Of a stretch of 64,000 bases of DNA, positions 34,387-42,806 are shown piece by piece. The translations under genes and the position numbers were made by a program. Every line of letters starts with the position of its first letter. Position 1 is the first letter of the stretch. The stretch covers positions 1-64,000 of the forward strand of contig NZ_JAER01000010.1 in the NCBI RefSeq assembly GCF_000519005.1. The letters are read 5' to 3'. The notes beneath the pieces were generated by a model. That model saw nothing but the letters and a program-made list of their open reading frames with translations. It was not told where the DNA came from and did no database searches. This DNA comes from Nocardioides sp. J54 (GTDB lineage Bacteria; Actinomycetota; Actinomycetes; Propionibacteriales; Nocardioidaceae).

Positions 34387-35289
34387 ATGGATCCGGCCGA
34401 GGTGCTCGCGCTCGTCGCCGTCGCGGCGGTGGCCGCCCTGCTGCTCGCGGGCGGGCCGGCGCCCGGCGCCTCCGCGCGGCAGTTCGCCGACGAGTACCTC
34501 CTCGCCGTCGAGGAGACGCACGCGGGCCTGGTCGAGCAGGCCCATCGCGTCGACCGGCGGTTGCTGGGCCTCGCGACCCTCGCCGGCCTGGTGGGTTACG
34601 CCGCCGCCCGCCTCCTCGTCGAGCCCGGCGTGGCCGTGTGGGTGGCGGTGCCGGCCCTCGCCGCCACCGTCGGTGCACTGAGGCTGTGGCGCGCCGGGCA
34701 GGACCTCGCGCCCGAGCCCGGCTCGCCCGTGGTGGCGCGGGTGCGGGCCGTGCGGCTGGCCGACTACCTGCCCCCGGTGGGCCTGGTCGTCCTCGTCGCG
34801 AGCCCGGTGCTGGCGCTCGGCTGCCTCGTCGCCGGGATCGAGGCGGTGCGTCGCGACGTGCCCGACGTCGAGGCGGTGTGGCTGGTCGTCGGCCTCGGTG
34901 CCGCCATGGCGGTCCTCGGGGTCGCGGCGCCGTGGTGGGCGGCCGCCACGGTCCGCCGGCCGCAGCCGTCCGCGGACACCGGCCAGCTGTACCTGCACGA
35001 CGCCTGGCGGGCGCGCCAGCTGTCCGGGGTGCTGTGGTTCCAGCTCAGCGCCGGCTTCGTGCTCGGGCTCGAGGCCGCCGCGCTGCTCGACCTCGACGCC
35101 ACCTGGCTGCTCTTCGGCTGGGCCCTGTCCGTCGGCGCGGTGATCATGCTGCGTCGCGGCGAGCACACCTTCCGCCGCCGGCTCTGGCCCGACCTCGGCC
35201 CGGCCGTGCGGGTCCGGGTCGGCGAGCCGGCCGGCACCGTCGGGACGGCCGGCACCGGCGGGACGGGCGGGACCGGCGGGACGCCGTGA
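34387..35289 (+). CDS. polytopic membrane protein paired with GntR regulator
   Basis: This 300-aa protein has about seven predicted membrane helices, near 6-22, 60-80, 84-100, 125-150, 160-185, 216-236 and 240-256. The N-terminal helix is followed by a soluble stretch (QFADEYLLAVEETHAGLVEQAHRVDRR), and the C-terminus ends in a Gly-Thr-rich tail encoded by imperfect GGGAC repeats. It resembles no named family that I recognise. TAGCAT ends 6 nt before the ATG, so the mRNA is probably leaderless. The stop overlaps the GTG of the GntR-family gene (GTGA), implying coupled expression. Confidence 0.75.
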   Translation: MDPAEVLALVAVAAVAALLLAGGPAPGASARQFADEYLLAVEETHAGLVEQAHRVDRRLLGLATLAGLVGYAAARLLVEPGVAVWVAVPALAATVGALRLWRAGQDLAPEPGSPVVARVRAVRLADYLPPVGLVVLVASPVLALGCLVAGIEAVRRDVPDVEAVWLVVGLGAAMAVLGVAAPWWAAATVRRPQPSADTGQLYLHDAWRARQLSGVLWFQLSAGFVLGLEAAALLDLDATWLLFGWALSVGAVIMLRRGEHTFRRRLWPDLGPAVRVRVGEPAGTVGTAGTGGTGGTGGTP

Positions 35290-35648
35290 TCGTCCTCGAC
35301 CCGCGGTCCGTCACTCCGCCGTACGAGCAGGTCCGCTCGCAGCTCGCGGCGCTGGTCGAGGCCGGCGAACTGGGCGCCGGCGACCGGCTGCCCACCGTGC
35401 GGAGGCTGGCGAAGGACCTCGGCCTCGCCGTCAACACCGTCGCCCGCGCCTACCGCGAGCTCGAGGCGGCCGGGCTGATCGAGACCCGCGGCCGGGCCGG
35501 CAGCTTCGTCACCGGCTCGGGCGTCGAGCGGGCGGCCCGCGAGGCCGCGCTGGCGTACGTCGAGCGGGCCCGCGCGCTCGGCCTCTCCGACCGTGCCGCG
35601 CTCGAGGTGGTCGCCGGGGTGCTGGGGATCAGTCGGCGAGGAAGCTGA
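35286..35648 (+). CDS. GntR-family regulator, YtrA-like short form
   Basis: This 120-aa repressor consists of the GntR winged helix (PPYEQVRSQLAALVEAGELGAGDRLPTVRRLAKDLGLAVNTVARAYRELEAAGLIETRGRAGSFV) and a short helical dimerisation tail, as in YtrA proteins, which usually control membrane transporters. The GTG overlaps the stop of the membrane protein gene by 4 bp. An inverted repeat in that gene's promoter suggests autoregulation. Its last 20 bp overlap the 3' end of the convergent yjbQ-like gene. Confidence 0.9.
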   Translation: MIVLDPRSVTPPYEQVRSQLAALVEAGELGAGDRLPTVRRLAKDLGLAVNTVARAYRELEAAGLIETRGRAGSFVTGSGVERAAREAALAYVERARALGLSDRAALEVVAGVLGISRRGS

Positions 35649-36033
35649 ACCGCACCTCGCGCTCGTCGTTGTCGACGTTGAGGTCGACCAGGCAGATGCT
35701 CTGCCACGTGCCGAGGGCGAGCCGACCCTCGAGGACCGGGACGGTGGCGTACGGCGGGACCAGGGCCGGCATGACGTGGGAGCGGCCGTGCCCGGGGGAG
35801 CCGTGGCGGTGCCGCCACCGGTCGTCGGCGGGCAGCAGGTCGCCGAGCGCGGAGAGCAGGTCGTCGTCGCTGCCGGCGCCGGTCTCCAGGATCGCCAGCC
35901 CGGCGGTCGCGTGCGGCACGAACAGGTGCAGGATCCCGTCGCCGCGGCCGGAGGCGAACGCCGCGCAGTCGCGGGTCAGGTCGAGGACGACCTCGCGGTC
36001 GCCCGTGCGGTAGGTGCGGGTCTCGCTGTCCAT
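35629..36033 (-). CDS. YjbQ/UPF0047 family (secondary thiamine-phosphate synthase) protein
   Basis: This 134-aa protein has the UPF0047 signature: LFVPHATAGLAILE with the conserved His, a WRHRHGSPGHGRSHV loop, and LGTWQSICLVDLN near the C-terminus. Members bind a metal and show weak thiamine-phosphate synthase activity in vitro; the true role is unclear. Start ATG 36033 is chosen over an upstream in-frame ATG within repetitive DNA. The 3' ends of this gene and the GntR gene overlap by 20 bp tail to tail, which is uncommon. Confidence 0.9.
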   Translation of the reverse strand: MDSETRTYRTGDREVVLDLTRDCAAFASGRGDGILHLFVPHATAGLAILETGAGSDDDLLSALGDLLPADDRWRHRHGSPGHGRSHVMPALVPPYATVPVLEGRLALGTWQSICLVDLNVDNDEREVRFSFLAD

Positions 36034-36075
36034 CCGGCCATCATGACGGGCCGGGCATGACGGGCCGGGCACGAC

Positions 36076-36139
36076 GGCGGGGCGGGCCGGCGGGGCGGGC
36101 CGGCGGGGCGGGCCGGCGGGGCGGGCCGGCGGGGCGGGC
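36076..36139. repeat. 13-bp tandem repeat, about 4.9 copies
   Basis: The unit GGCGGGGCGGGCC repeats at 36076, 36089, 36102, 36115 and 36128, ending directly against the 75-bp repeat. It is noncoding and likely length-variable. Confidence 0.85.
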
Positions 36140-36214
36140 GGGAATCACCGCCTGGGCGGCGATTCCCGAGGTTGGTGGCCGCTGCAGCAGCCACCAACCT
36201 CGGGAACCGGCCAC
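36140..36214 (+). repeat. 75-bp double-palindrome repeat, copy C
   Basis: This is the intact copy: GGGAATCACCGCCTGGGCGG...ATTCCC, then CCCGAGGTTGGTGGCCGCTG and its complement, ending in CCGGCCACG. It matches copy A (reverse strand, 10031-10105) closely. It lies between the yjbQ-like gene and the CitE pair. Confidence 0.87.
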
Positions 36215-36253
36215 GAAGTGACAGGCGTCAACGCCTGTCAGATCGGCGGGGGC

Positions 36254-37129
36254 TCAGGCCTGCAGGGCCTGGATCGCGTCGTGGATCGCCAGCGTGCGCT
36301 CGGCGGACTCCACGTGCAGGCTCTCGACCATCTTGCCGTTGTAGGTGACGACGCCGGAGCCCTTGCCGTCCTCCCAGGCCTGGATCAGGCCGCGGGCGTC
36401 CTCGACCGCCTGAGCGCTCGGGGCGAAGCCCTCGTTGGCGCCCTCGACCTGACCGGGGTGGATGAGGGTCTTGCCGTCGAAGCCCATCTGCCGGCCCTGC
36501 TCGACCTCGGCGAGGAAGCCCTCGACGTTCTTCACGTCGTTGTAGACGCCGTCGATGATCACGATGCCGGCGGCACGGGCGGCGAGCAGCGCGAGCCCGA
36601 GGCCGGTGATCACCGGCTGGCGGCCGGGCACGTGCTCGGCGTACAGCTCCTTGACCAGGTCGTTGGTGCCCATCACGAATCCGGTCAGGCGCGGCGAGGC
36701 CTGCGCGATCGAGAGAGCGTTGAGCATCGCGATCGGGGTCTCGACCATCGCCCACAGCGTGGTCTTCTCCGGAGCGCCGGCGGCCTCGAGGGCGGCGACG
36801 AGCTGGCGGACCTCGTCGGCGGAGTTCACCTTCGGGACGAGCACGACGTCCGGGCCGGCAGCGGCGGCCGCCTTGATGTCGTCGTCGTGCCACTCGGTGC
36901 CGATGCCGTTGACCCGGATGACCAGGTGGCGCCGGCCGTACTCACCGGACGCGACCGCGGCAGCGGCGGCCTCCCGGGCGGCGGGCTTGGCGTCCGGTGC
37001 GACGGCGTCCTCGAGGTCGAAGATGATCGCGTCGGCCGGCAGCGTCTTGGCCTTCTCCAGCGCCCGCTCGTTCGAGCTGGGCATGTAGAGGACGGAGCGC
37101 AGGGGCTTGAAGGTGGTCGTCTCGGTCAT
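36254..37129 (-). CDS. HpcH/HpaI aldolase/citrate lyase (CitE)-family protein
   Basis: This 291-aa TIM-barrel lyase is CitE-like. Landmarks are RSVLYMPSSNERALEKA, DAIIFDLEDAVAP (metal-binding Glu/Asp), the Arg strand LVIRVNGIGT, VLVPKVNSADEV and ETPIAMLNALSI. Enzymes of this family cleave or form acyl-CoA C-C bonds such as malyl-CoA or citramalyl-CoA. It lies 3 bp after another CitE-family gene and the two surely form one operon, perhaps one complex or consecutive steps in a C4/C5-CoA or glyoxylate pathway. The substrate is not identifiable. Confidence 0.88.
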   Translation of the reverse strand: MTETTTFKPLRSVLYMPSSNERALEKAKTLPADAIIFDLEDAVAPDAKPAAREAAAAAVASGEYGRRHLVIRVNGIGTEWHDDDIKAAAAAGPDVVLVPKVNSADEVRQLVAALEAAGAPEKTTLWAMVETPIAMLNALSIAQASPRLTGFVMGTNDLVKELYAEHVPGRQPVITGLGLALLAARAAGIVIIDGVYNDVKNVEGFLAEVEQGRQMGFDGKTLIHPGQVEGANEGFAPSAQAVEDARGLIQAWEDGKGSGVVTYNGKMVESLHVESAERTLAIHDAIQALQA

Positions 37130-37132
37130 GGC

Positions 37133-38224
37133 TCAGGCCTCCTCGGCCGCGGGGATGGCGTCGTACAGCTTCTTCAGCTCGGGGTCGATCTCGGCGAGCT
37201 GCTCCGCGAGCTCGACGAGGACGAGGCACTGCTTGAGGGAGGCGTCGTCCTCCATCTTTCCGTCGATCATCACCGCGCCGGTGCCGTCACCCATCGCGGC
37301 CACGACCCGGCGGGCGTGGGCGATGTCCTCGACGCTCGGGGAGAAGACGCGGTTGGCGATCGCGATCTGCTTCGGGTGCAGCGACCAGGTGCCGACGCAG
37401 CCGAGCAGGAACGCGTTGCGGAACTGGTCCTCGCACGCGACGACGTCGGCGATGTCGCCGAACGGGCCGTAGTAGGGGTAGATCCCGTGGGTCGCGCAGG
37501 CGTCGACCATCTTCGCGATCGTGTAGTGCCACAGGTCCTGCTGGAAGACGTTGCGCTGCGCGTCGACCTGCGCGGTGCCGTCCTCGCCGCGGGGCGGGTC
37601 CTGGCGGACCAGGTAGCCCGGGTGGCCGCCGCCGACGCGGGTGGTCTTCATCTTGCGGTCGGCCGCGAGGTCGGCCGGGCCGAGGGAGAGGCCCTGCATG
37701 CGCGGGGAGGCGCCGCAGATCTCCTCGACGTTGGCCACGCCGCGGGCGGTCTCGAGGATCGCGTGGATGAGGATCGGGCGGGTCAGCCCGGCCTTCGCCT
37801 CGAGCTGCGCGAGCAGCCGGTCGACGTAGTGGATGTCCTCGGCGCCCTGCACCTTCGGGACCATGATCACGTCGAGCTTGTCGCCGATCGCCGGGACCAG
37901 CGTGGTGAGGTCGTCGAGCACCCAGGGGCTGTCGAGCGCGTTGATGCGCGTCCACAGCTGGGTCGGCCCGAAGTCGGTCGACTGGGCGATCCGCACCAGG
38001 CCCTCGCGCGCGGCGACCTTGTTGTCGGCCTTGACCGCGTCCTCGAGGTTGCCGAGCAGCACGTCGACGGTGCCGACCATGGCGGGGATCTTGGCCGCCA
38101 TCTTCTCGTTGCTCGGGTCGAAGAAGTGGATGGCCCGGCTGGGACGGGCGGGGATCTCGCGCAGCGGGGCCGGGGCACCCACGGCGAGCGGTCGGAAGAA
38201 GTCCTTGGCGCTCTTGTGACTCAC
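37133..38224 (-). CDS. malyl-CoA lyase-type HpcH/HpaI aldolase (long form)
   Basis: This 363-aa CitE-superfamily enzyme carries the long-form features of malyl-CoA/beta-methylmalyl-CoA lyases: [21 protein letters not shown], the acidic metal site in [33 protein letters not shown] and [12 protein letters not shown]. The C-terminal lid is present ([13 protein letters not shown]). It is the first gene of the two-gene operon. The pairing suggests catabolism of a dicarboxyl-CoA such as mesaconyl- or citramalyl-CoA, but no other ethylmalonyl-CoA pathway gene is in the window. Start ATG is well placed. Confidence 0.88.
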   Translation of the reverse strand: MSHKSAKDFFRPLAVGAPAPLREIPARPSRAIHFFDPSNEKMAAKIPAMVGTVDVLLGNLEDAVKADNKVAAREGLVRIAQSTDFGPTQLWTRINALDSPWVLDDLTTLVPAIGDKLDVIMVPKVQGAEDIHYVDRLLAQLEAKAGLTRPILIHAILETARGVANVEEICGASPRMQGLSLGPADLAADRKMKTTRVGGGHPGYLVRQDPPRGEDGTAQVDAQRNVFQQDLWHYTIAKMVDACATHGIYPYYGPFGDIADVVACEDQFRNAFLLGCVGTWSLHPKQIAIANRVFSPSVEDIAHARRVVAAMGDGTGAVMIDGKMEDDASLKQCLVLVELAEQLAEIDPELKKLYDAIPAAEEA

Positions 38225-38315
38225 GTCTGCTGAACCTACCCGTGAGTCACCGCGCGCGGGTATGACGGACGTCTCCCCGAGACGAGGTGGTACGGCGACC
38301 GGCTGGTCGTACCGC

Positions 38316-38882
38316 TCAGCGCCGCCGGCGCAGCCACCGCCGCAGCCGCCCGCGCGCGGCGGCCGCGGCCTCCTCCTCGGCAGCCCGGCGGGCAGCCCGC
38401 TCGGCGGCCTCCGCGAGCCGCGCCGACTGCCGCTCGCGCCAGCGCGCGACCGTCTCCTCGACGTCGCGGGGCATGGTGACGAGCGGCGGGCCGTCGACCG
38501 GGGTGTAGCGGGCGCGGATGACCCGGGCGTTGAAGTCCTCGACGTCGCGGCGCACCTCGCGCTCGGACCCGAGGGTGTCGAGGTGCGCGTCCAGCTCGGC
38601 GTCGTCCTTGCGCAGCTGCAGCGCGGGCGGGAGGACGGTGATGTGCTCGCGCTCGACGAGCTTCTTCACCCACCAGTCCGGGTCGTGGGTCGCGCCGAGG
38701 CCCTCGATCGGCTTGCCCGCGCCGGGCAGGTCGTCGAACTCGCCGCGCTCCATCGCCTGGCGCACCTGCAGGTCGACCCAGGTGTGCTGCTGCTCGATGC
38801 GGGCGCGCGCGGCCTTCCGCTCGGCCTTCCGCTCCTCCGAGGGATCGGTGACCGGCTCCTGGTCCCGGGGCGTCCCGCTCAT
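38316..38882 (-). CDS. DUF1992 (DnaJ-homologue C28-like) domain protein
   Basis: This 188-aa cytoplasmic protein contains the DUF1992 core: [39 protein letters not shown] and [18 protein letters not shown]. The domain occurs in DnaJ-subfamily C member 28 proteins without the J-domain. A charged N-terminal helix precedes it and a long Ala/Arg/Glu-rich helix ending in RRWLRRRR follows, possibly a coiled coil with a basic end. Function is unknown. Start ATG 38882 is chosen because upstream sequence is not protein-like. Confidence 0.87.
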   Translation of the reverse strand: MSGTPRDQEPVTDPSEERKAERKAARARIEQQHTWVDLQVRQAMERGEFDDLPGAGKPIEGLGATHDPDWWVKKLVEREHITVLPPALQLRKDDAELDAHLDTLGSEREVRRDVEDFNARVIRARYTPVDGPPLVTMPRDVEETVARWRERQSARLAEAAERAARRAAEEEAAAAARGRLRRWLRRRR

Positions 38883-39026
38883 CGCCCTCCCAGCGTACGT
38901 GCGGGTCGCGCTTGGTCGTGCTTTCAGCTCGAGCCCGACAGAGCCCCTTGTGCGGGCCCCGGCCGGCGAGCATGGTGGGAGGTGTGGCCCGCAGCAGGGT
39001 CGCGGGCCCGTCGTGGGAGGTGTCGC

Positions 39027-39215
39027 ATGCAGGCCAAGGTGGGAGACCGGCTGGTCGTCGAGAGCCACTCCGACTCGCAGCACCGGCGCGAGGCCGAGGT
39101 GGTCGAGGTGCGCGGGCACGACGGGGCGCCGCCGTACCTCGTGCGCTGGGCGGACGGCCACGAGTCGCTGGCGTTCCCGGGCCCCGACGCGCACGTGGTG
39201 CCGGCCGGGTCCTGA
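39027..39215 (+). CDS. DUF1918 small protein
   Basis: This 62-aa protein matches the DUF1918 family of actinobacteria: [49 protein letters not shown]. It is predicted to form a small SH3-like beta barrel. The ATG follows GGGAGG with good spacing. It is often encoded next to stress or regulatory genes; here it precedes a PucR-type regulator by 65 bp. The biochemical role is unknown. Confidence 0.9.
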   Translation: MQAKVGDRLVVESHSDSQHRREAEVVEVRGHDGAPPYLVRWADGHESLAFPGPDAHVVPAGS

Positions 39216-39280
39216 ACGCACGCGCCGGCCGGTCCGGTGTGCGCACGACCGGTGGCCGGCGCGGCACTACGCTCGACCGC

Positions 39281-40462
39281 GTGGACGGGCTGACGGTGGT
39301 GCCGGAGGTGCGGGCGCTGTGCCTGCGCCTGCTGCCGGAGTCTGACGACCTGGGCGCCGCGATGGCGGCCCGGATCCGCCGCGAGATCCCCGTGTACGAC
39401 GACGGCGACGTCGTGCCGCACGACGAGCTCGTCGGGTCCTGCCAGGTCAACGCGCGCTACATCCTGGCGACCATCGCCGGGGAGCCCGCGGCGGAGGCGA
39501 CCCCGACCGAGACCGGCATCCTGCGCGCCGAGCAGGGGGTGCCGTACGCGATGGTGCTGCAGGCGTTCCGGGTCGGCTCGCGCTTCCTGTGGGAGGTGCT
39601 CGTCGAGCGGGCCGACCCCGAGCACCGCGACACCCTGCTGCTCGCGGCCGCCGACATCTGGGCGGTCAGCGACCAGCTGGCGGCCGACGTGACCGACGCC
39701 TACCGCCGATCGATCGCGGATCGGGCCCGTCGCGACGCGGAGGCCCGCGCGGTGCTGGTCGGCGCGCTGCTCGACGGCGAGCCGGACGCGGTCACCCACG
39801 TCGGCCGCGCCGCCGGCATGCTCGACCTCGGCCGGGCCAGCGGGTACGTCGTGGTGTCGGCCGAGTCGCCGGCGCCGGGTGCCGAGGGCCTGGTCGACGT
39901 GGAGCGCGTGCTGCGCCGGGCGAACGTGCGCTCGGCCTGGCGCCTGGACCACGACCGCCACGAGGGCGTCGTCGCGCTGCGCCTCGGCTTCGGGCTCGAC
40001 CAGCTGGTGGCTGCGCTCGAGGGCGTCGCGGACGCACGGGTCGGCGTCAGCCGCGAGGTCGGCCGGCTCGATGAGGTGCCCGAGGCGCGGCGCCAGGCGC
40101 GGGTCGCCTGCGCGGCGGTGTCGCCCGGTGCGGCCGCCGTGGGGCGGTTCGGCAGCGACCCGCTCGCCGTGCTGCTGGCCAGCAGCCCCGACCAGGCGCG
40201 GGCCCTGGTCGACGCCGTGCTCGCCCCCGTCCTCGCGCTGCCCGAGGACGACCGGTCGGTCGTCATCGACACCGCCCGCGCGTGGCTCGCGGCGGGCGGC
40301 TCCACCTCGACCGCGGCGCAGCAGCTGCACGTGCACCGCAACACCGTGCGCTACCGGATCCGCCGCCTCGAGGAGGCCACCGGTCGCGACCTGGCCCGCC
40401 CCGTCGACGCCGCGGAGCTCTACGTCGCACTGGAGTGCGTCCGGATCCTCGGCCTGGCCTGA
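39281..40462 (+). CDS. PucR-family transcriptional regulator
   Basis: This 393-aa regulator has the same plan as the one at 32222. A helical N-terminal sensory region ([34 protein letters not shown]) is followed by a GGDEF-related/CdaR-like middle region and the C-terminal PucR HTH ([27 protein letters not shown]). The GTG lacks a ribosome site, but TACGCT (39268-39273) ends 7 nt before it, consistent with a leaderless mRNA. It converges on the transporter operon with a 13-bp gap. The target is unknown. Confidence 0.9.
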   Translation: MDGLTVVPEVRALCLRLLPESDDLGAAMAARIRREIPVYDDGDVVPHDELVGSCQVNARYILATIAGEPAAEATPTETGILRAEQGVPYAMVLQAFRVGSRFLWEVLVERADPEHRDTLLLAAADIWAVSDQLAADVTDAYRRSIADRARRDAEARAVLVGALLDGEPDAVTHVGRAAGMLDLGRASGYVVVSAESPAPGAEGLVDVERVLRRANVRSAWRLDHDRHEGVVALRLGFGLDQLVAALEGVADARVGVSREVGRLDEVPEARRQARVACAAVSPGAAAVGRFGSDPLAVLLASSPDQARALVDAVLAPVLALPEDDRSVVIDTARAWLAAGGSTSTAAQQLHVHRNTVRYRIRRLEEATGRDLARPVDAAELYVALECVRILGLA

Positions 40463-40475
40463 GCTGCCCCGCGCG

Positions 40476-41768
40476 TCACAGGACGAAGTAGCGGACGTAG
40501 ACCCACAGCCAGGCCGCAGCCACCGTCGCGACGGTGGTGACGATGCCGTACTTGGTGAACTGCCAGAAGCTGATCGGCTCCCCGGCCCTGGCGGCGATGC
40601 CGAGCACCACCACGTTGGCGCCCGCCGCCACCGCTGTCGAGTTGCCACCGAGGTCCGCACCGAACACGAACGCCCACCACAGCGGGCTGTCCGCGCCCGT
40701 CGTACCCGTCGCGGCGACGAGATCCTGGACGATCGGCACCGTCGCGGTCGTGTACGGGATGTTGTCGACGAAGGCGCCGACGATCCCGGACCCGAACAGC
40801 AGCACCGTCGCGGCGAGCAGCTCCTGGTCGCCGAACGCCTCGGCCGCGAGCTCGCCGATGCGGCCGATGACGCCGACCTGCACCAGCGAGCCGACGAGCA
40901 CGAAGAGCGCCATGAAGAAGGCGAGGGTGCCCCACTCGACCTCCTCGAGGAACTCCTCGGGCTCGCTGCGCGAGACCAGCACGGTCGCCCCGGCGCCGAG
41001 CATCGCCACCATCGACGGGTCGAGGTGCAGCAGGGTGTGGAGGCTGAACGCCACCATCACCAAGGTGAGCACGACCAGGCAGCGCACCAGCAGCCGCATG
41101 TTGGTGATCGCCTCGCGCGGGTGGATGTCACCGAGCACGTGGTGGACGTCGATCTGGTGCCCGAAGGTCTCGCGGAACATCCAGCGCGCCATCACCACGA
41201 ACAGCGCCAGCAGCACGACGGTCAGCGGCAGCGAGTGGACGAGGAAGTCCGAGAAGGACAGGCCCGCGCGGCTGCCGATGATGATGTTGGGCGGGTCGCC
41301 GATGAGCGTCGCCGTACCGCCGATGTTGGAGGCGAGGATCAGCGAGATGAGGTACGGCGCCGAGGGGAGCCCGAGCTGCCGGCACACCGAGATCGTCACC
41401 GGCGCGACGAGCAGGACGCAGGTGACGTTGTCGAGGATCGGCGCCACCGTGGCGCCGATGAGCACCAGCAGCACGAGCAGCCGGTAGGGGTGGCCGCCGG
41501 ACCTGCGGGCCGCCCACAGGGCGAGGAACTCGAAGAGCCCGGTCTGCTTGAGGACGCCGACGATGACCATCATCCCGAACAGCAGGAAGATGACGTTCCA
41601 GTCGATGCCGGTGTGCTGGTCGAAGAACGCCGACTCCGCGTCGACGAGGCCGATGACCGCCATCCCGGCCACCCCGCCCAGAGCGGCGGCGACGCGGTGG
41701 ACCCGCTCGGTCGCGATGAGGGCGTAGCTGACGATGAAGATGGAGATGGCGGCCGACGTGAGGATCAC
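40476..41768 (-). CDS. ArsB/NhaD-type (SLC13-like) ion transporter
   Basis: This 430-aa membrane protein of the ion-transporter superfamily has about 11-12 helices. Landmarks are WNVIFLLFGMMVIVGVLKQTG, LDNVTCVLLVAPVT, the SNIGGTATLIGDPPNIIIG motif and the late DNIPYTTATVPIV and GADLGGNSTAVAAGAN. The two NxxP/NxGG re-entrant regions are typical of ArsB/NhaD/CitM permeases. The GTG overlaps the stop of the RCK_C-type gene (GTGA). Together with that regulator it may be a Na+/H+ or K+/H+ antiporter; arsenite is less likely because no ars genes are nearby. Confidence 0.87.
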   Translation of the reverse strand: MILTSAAISIFIVSYALIATERVHRVAAALGGVAGMAVIGLVDAESAFFDQHTGIDWNVIFLLFGMMVIVGVLKQTGLFEFLALWAARRSGGHPYRLLVLLVLIGATVAPILDNVTCVLLVAPVTISVCRQLGLPSAPYLISLILASNIGGTATLIGDPPNIIIGSRAGLSFSDFLVHSLPLTVVLLALFVVMARWMFRETFGHQIDVHHVLGDIHPREAITNMRLLVRCLVVLTLVMVAFSLHTLLHLDPSMVAMLGAGATVLVSRSEPEEFLEEVEWGTLAFFMALFVLVGSLVQVGVIGRIGELAAEAFGDQELLAATVLLFGSGIVGAFVDNIPYTTATVPIVQDLVAATGTTGADSPLWWAFVFGADLGGNSTAVAAGANVVVLGIAARAGEPISFWQFTKYGIVTTVATVAAAWLWVYVRYFVL

Positions 41769-42241
41769 GCGGCGCTCCGTCCGGGCGGGCCGAGCGCGGC
41801 CCGGGCGCCCTCCGGCTCGATCGACTCGTACCACCCGGCGAGCCGGCCGAAGCGGCTCACCGACATCAGCCGCGCCTCGACGCTGGTGACCTGGCCGAGG
41901 GCGCTGACGACGAGGACCTGGTCACCGGTGCGCAGCTGGGTGCGCCCGCCGGGGACCAGCACGTCCTTGCCGCGGGTGACCAGCGAGACCGCGGCGCCCT
42001 CCGGCAGCCGCAGCTCGTCGACCTCGACCCCTGCGAGGTGCGAGCCCTCCTCGACCTCGAAGCGCAGCAGCACCGCGTCGAGCCGGTCGAGGGTGGCGAA
42101 GCCGATCGACACCTTGTGCACGAAGCTGCCGCGCTCCACCCAGCGGGGCTGGCGGCCGCGGCCGACGGCGAGCCCGATCGCGAAGCCGACGGCCGCGCAG
42201 ATCATCCCCGTCGAGATGGCGACCTCGAGCGTGGCACTCAC
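41765..42241 (-). CDS. membrane-anchored TrkA-C (RCK_C) domain protein
   Basis: This 158-aa protein has one N-terminal membrane helix (TLEVAISTGMICAAVGFAIGLAVG). A soluble linker and an RCK_C/TrkA-C domain near 78-125 follow (VEEGSHLAGVEVDELRLPEGAAVSLVTRGKDVLVPGGRTQLRTGDQVLVVS), the module that gates K+ channels and antiporters in response to nucleotides. It overlaps both neighbours by 4 bp, so it is translated together with the transporter and is probably its regulatory subunit. The GTG start follows from the GTGA overlap. Confidence 0.85.
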   Translation of the reverse strand: MSATLEVAISTGMICAAVGFAIGLAVGRGRQPRWVERGSFVHKVSIGFATLDRLDAVLLRFEVEEGSHLAGVEVDELRLPEGAAVSLVTRGKDVLVPGGRTQLRTGDQVLVVSALGQVTSVEARLMSVSRFGRLAGWYESIEPEGARAALGPPGRSAA

Positions 42242-42720
42242 CGCGCACCACCCTCTCGGGGCGGCTCACCGGCCTCGACGTCGTGCGGATGCTCGGGAAG
42301 CTCCTCGGGGTCGGCCGACCGCGAGGCGATCAGGTGCTCGACCGACTCCACGTCGAAGCGCAGCAGGCGCAGGTCGAGCTCGTCGAACTCGTCGCGGACG
42401 GCGGCCTCCATCGAGTCGCGGGCCGACGGCAGCGCGTCGCGCAGCTCCGCGAGGTCGTGCTCGGCCAGCCAGCGGCGCGCGGCGGCGAGCAGGAGCGCGT
42501 GCGCGACCCGCTCGGGCTCGGCCGGGGCGGACGGGCCGCCGTCGAGCAGCACCTCGACCAGGAGCCGCACGTCCTCGCCGTCGGCCGTCGGGCCGCGGAC
42601 CGTCATCGGCAGCTCCACGTGCTGGGTGCCGCCGACCCCGCCCCGGGGACGTTGTCCACCGCCCCCGACGGAGAGTGAACGTCCGAGGGTGCGACGGAGA
42701 CGGGCGAGGGTCAGCGGCAT
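42238..42720 (-). CDS. SPFH-like soluble protein, first gene of transporter operon
   Basis: This 160-aa protein starts at ATG 42720. The middle (VELPMTVRGPTADGEDVRLLVEVLLD, then VAHALLLAAARRWLAEHDLAELRDALPSARDSMEAAVRDEFDELDLRLLRFDVESVEHL) has the strand-helix pattern of an SPFH/band-7 domain, but there is no membrane helix or palmitoylation-type anchor. The assignment is by pattern only. It overlaps the RCK_C gene by GTGA, so the three genes are one translationally coupled operon. It is divergent from a sensor kinase gene, with 86 bp between starts. Confidence 0.6.
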   Translation of the reverse strand: MPLTLARLRRTLGRSLSVGGGGQRPRGGVGGTQHVELPMTVRGPTADGEDVRLLVEVLLDGGPSAPAEPERVAHALLLAAARRWLAEHDLAELRDALPSARDSMEAAVRDEFDELDLRLLRFDVESVEHLIASRSADPEELPEHPHDVEAGEPPREGGAR

Positions 42721-42806
42721 GCTTCCAGACAACCCGACCCGCGCCGGCGACGGTATGGGGTCCACCCCCCATTTCCTCCGCCCATCCGATCGGGGATGGT
42801 GGGGTC

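Noticed and set aside
36034-36072. Upstream ATG for the YjbQ-like protein (13 extra residues)
   Set aside because: It lies in repetitive GACGGGCCGGGC DNA; family members start near MDSETR.
39879-42806. Upstream extension of the sensor kinase frame by nearly 980 codons
   Set aside because: It runs antisense through the transporter operon; the kinase proper begins with its membrane helices at GTG 42807.
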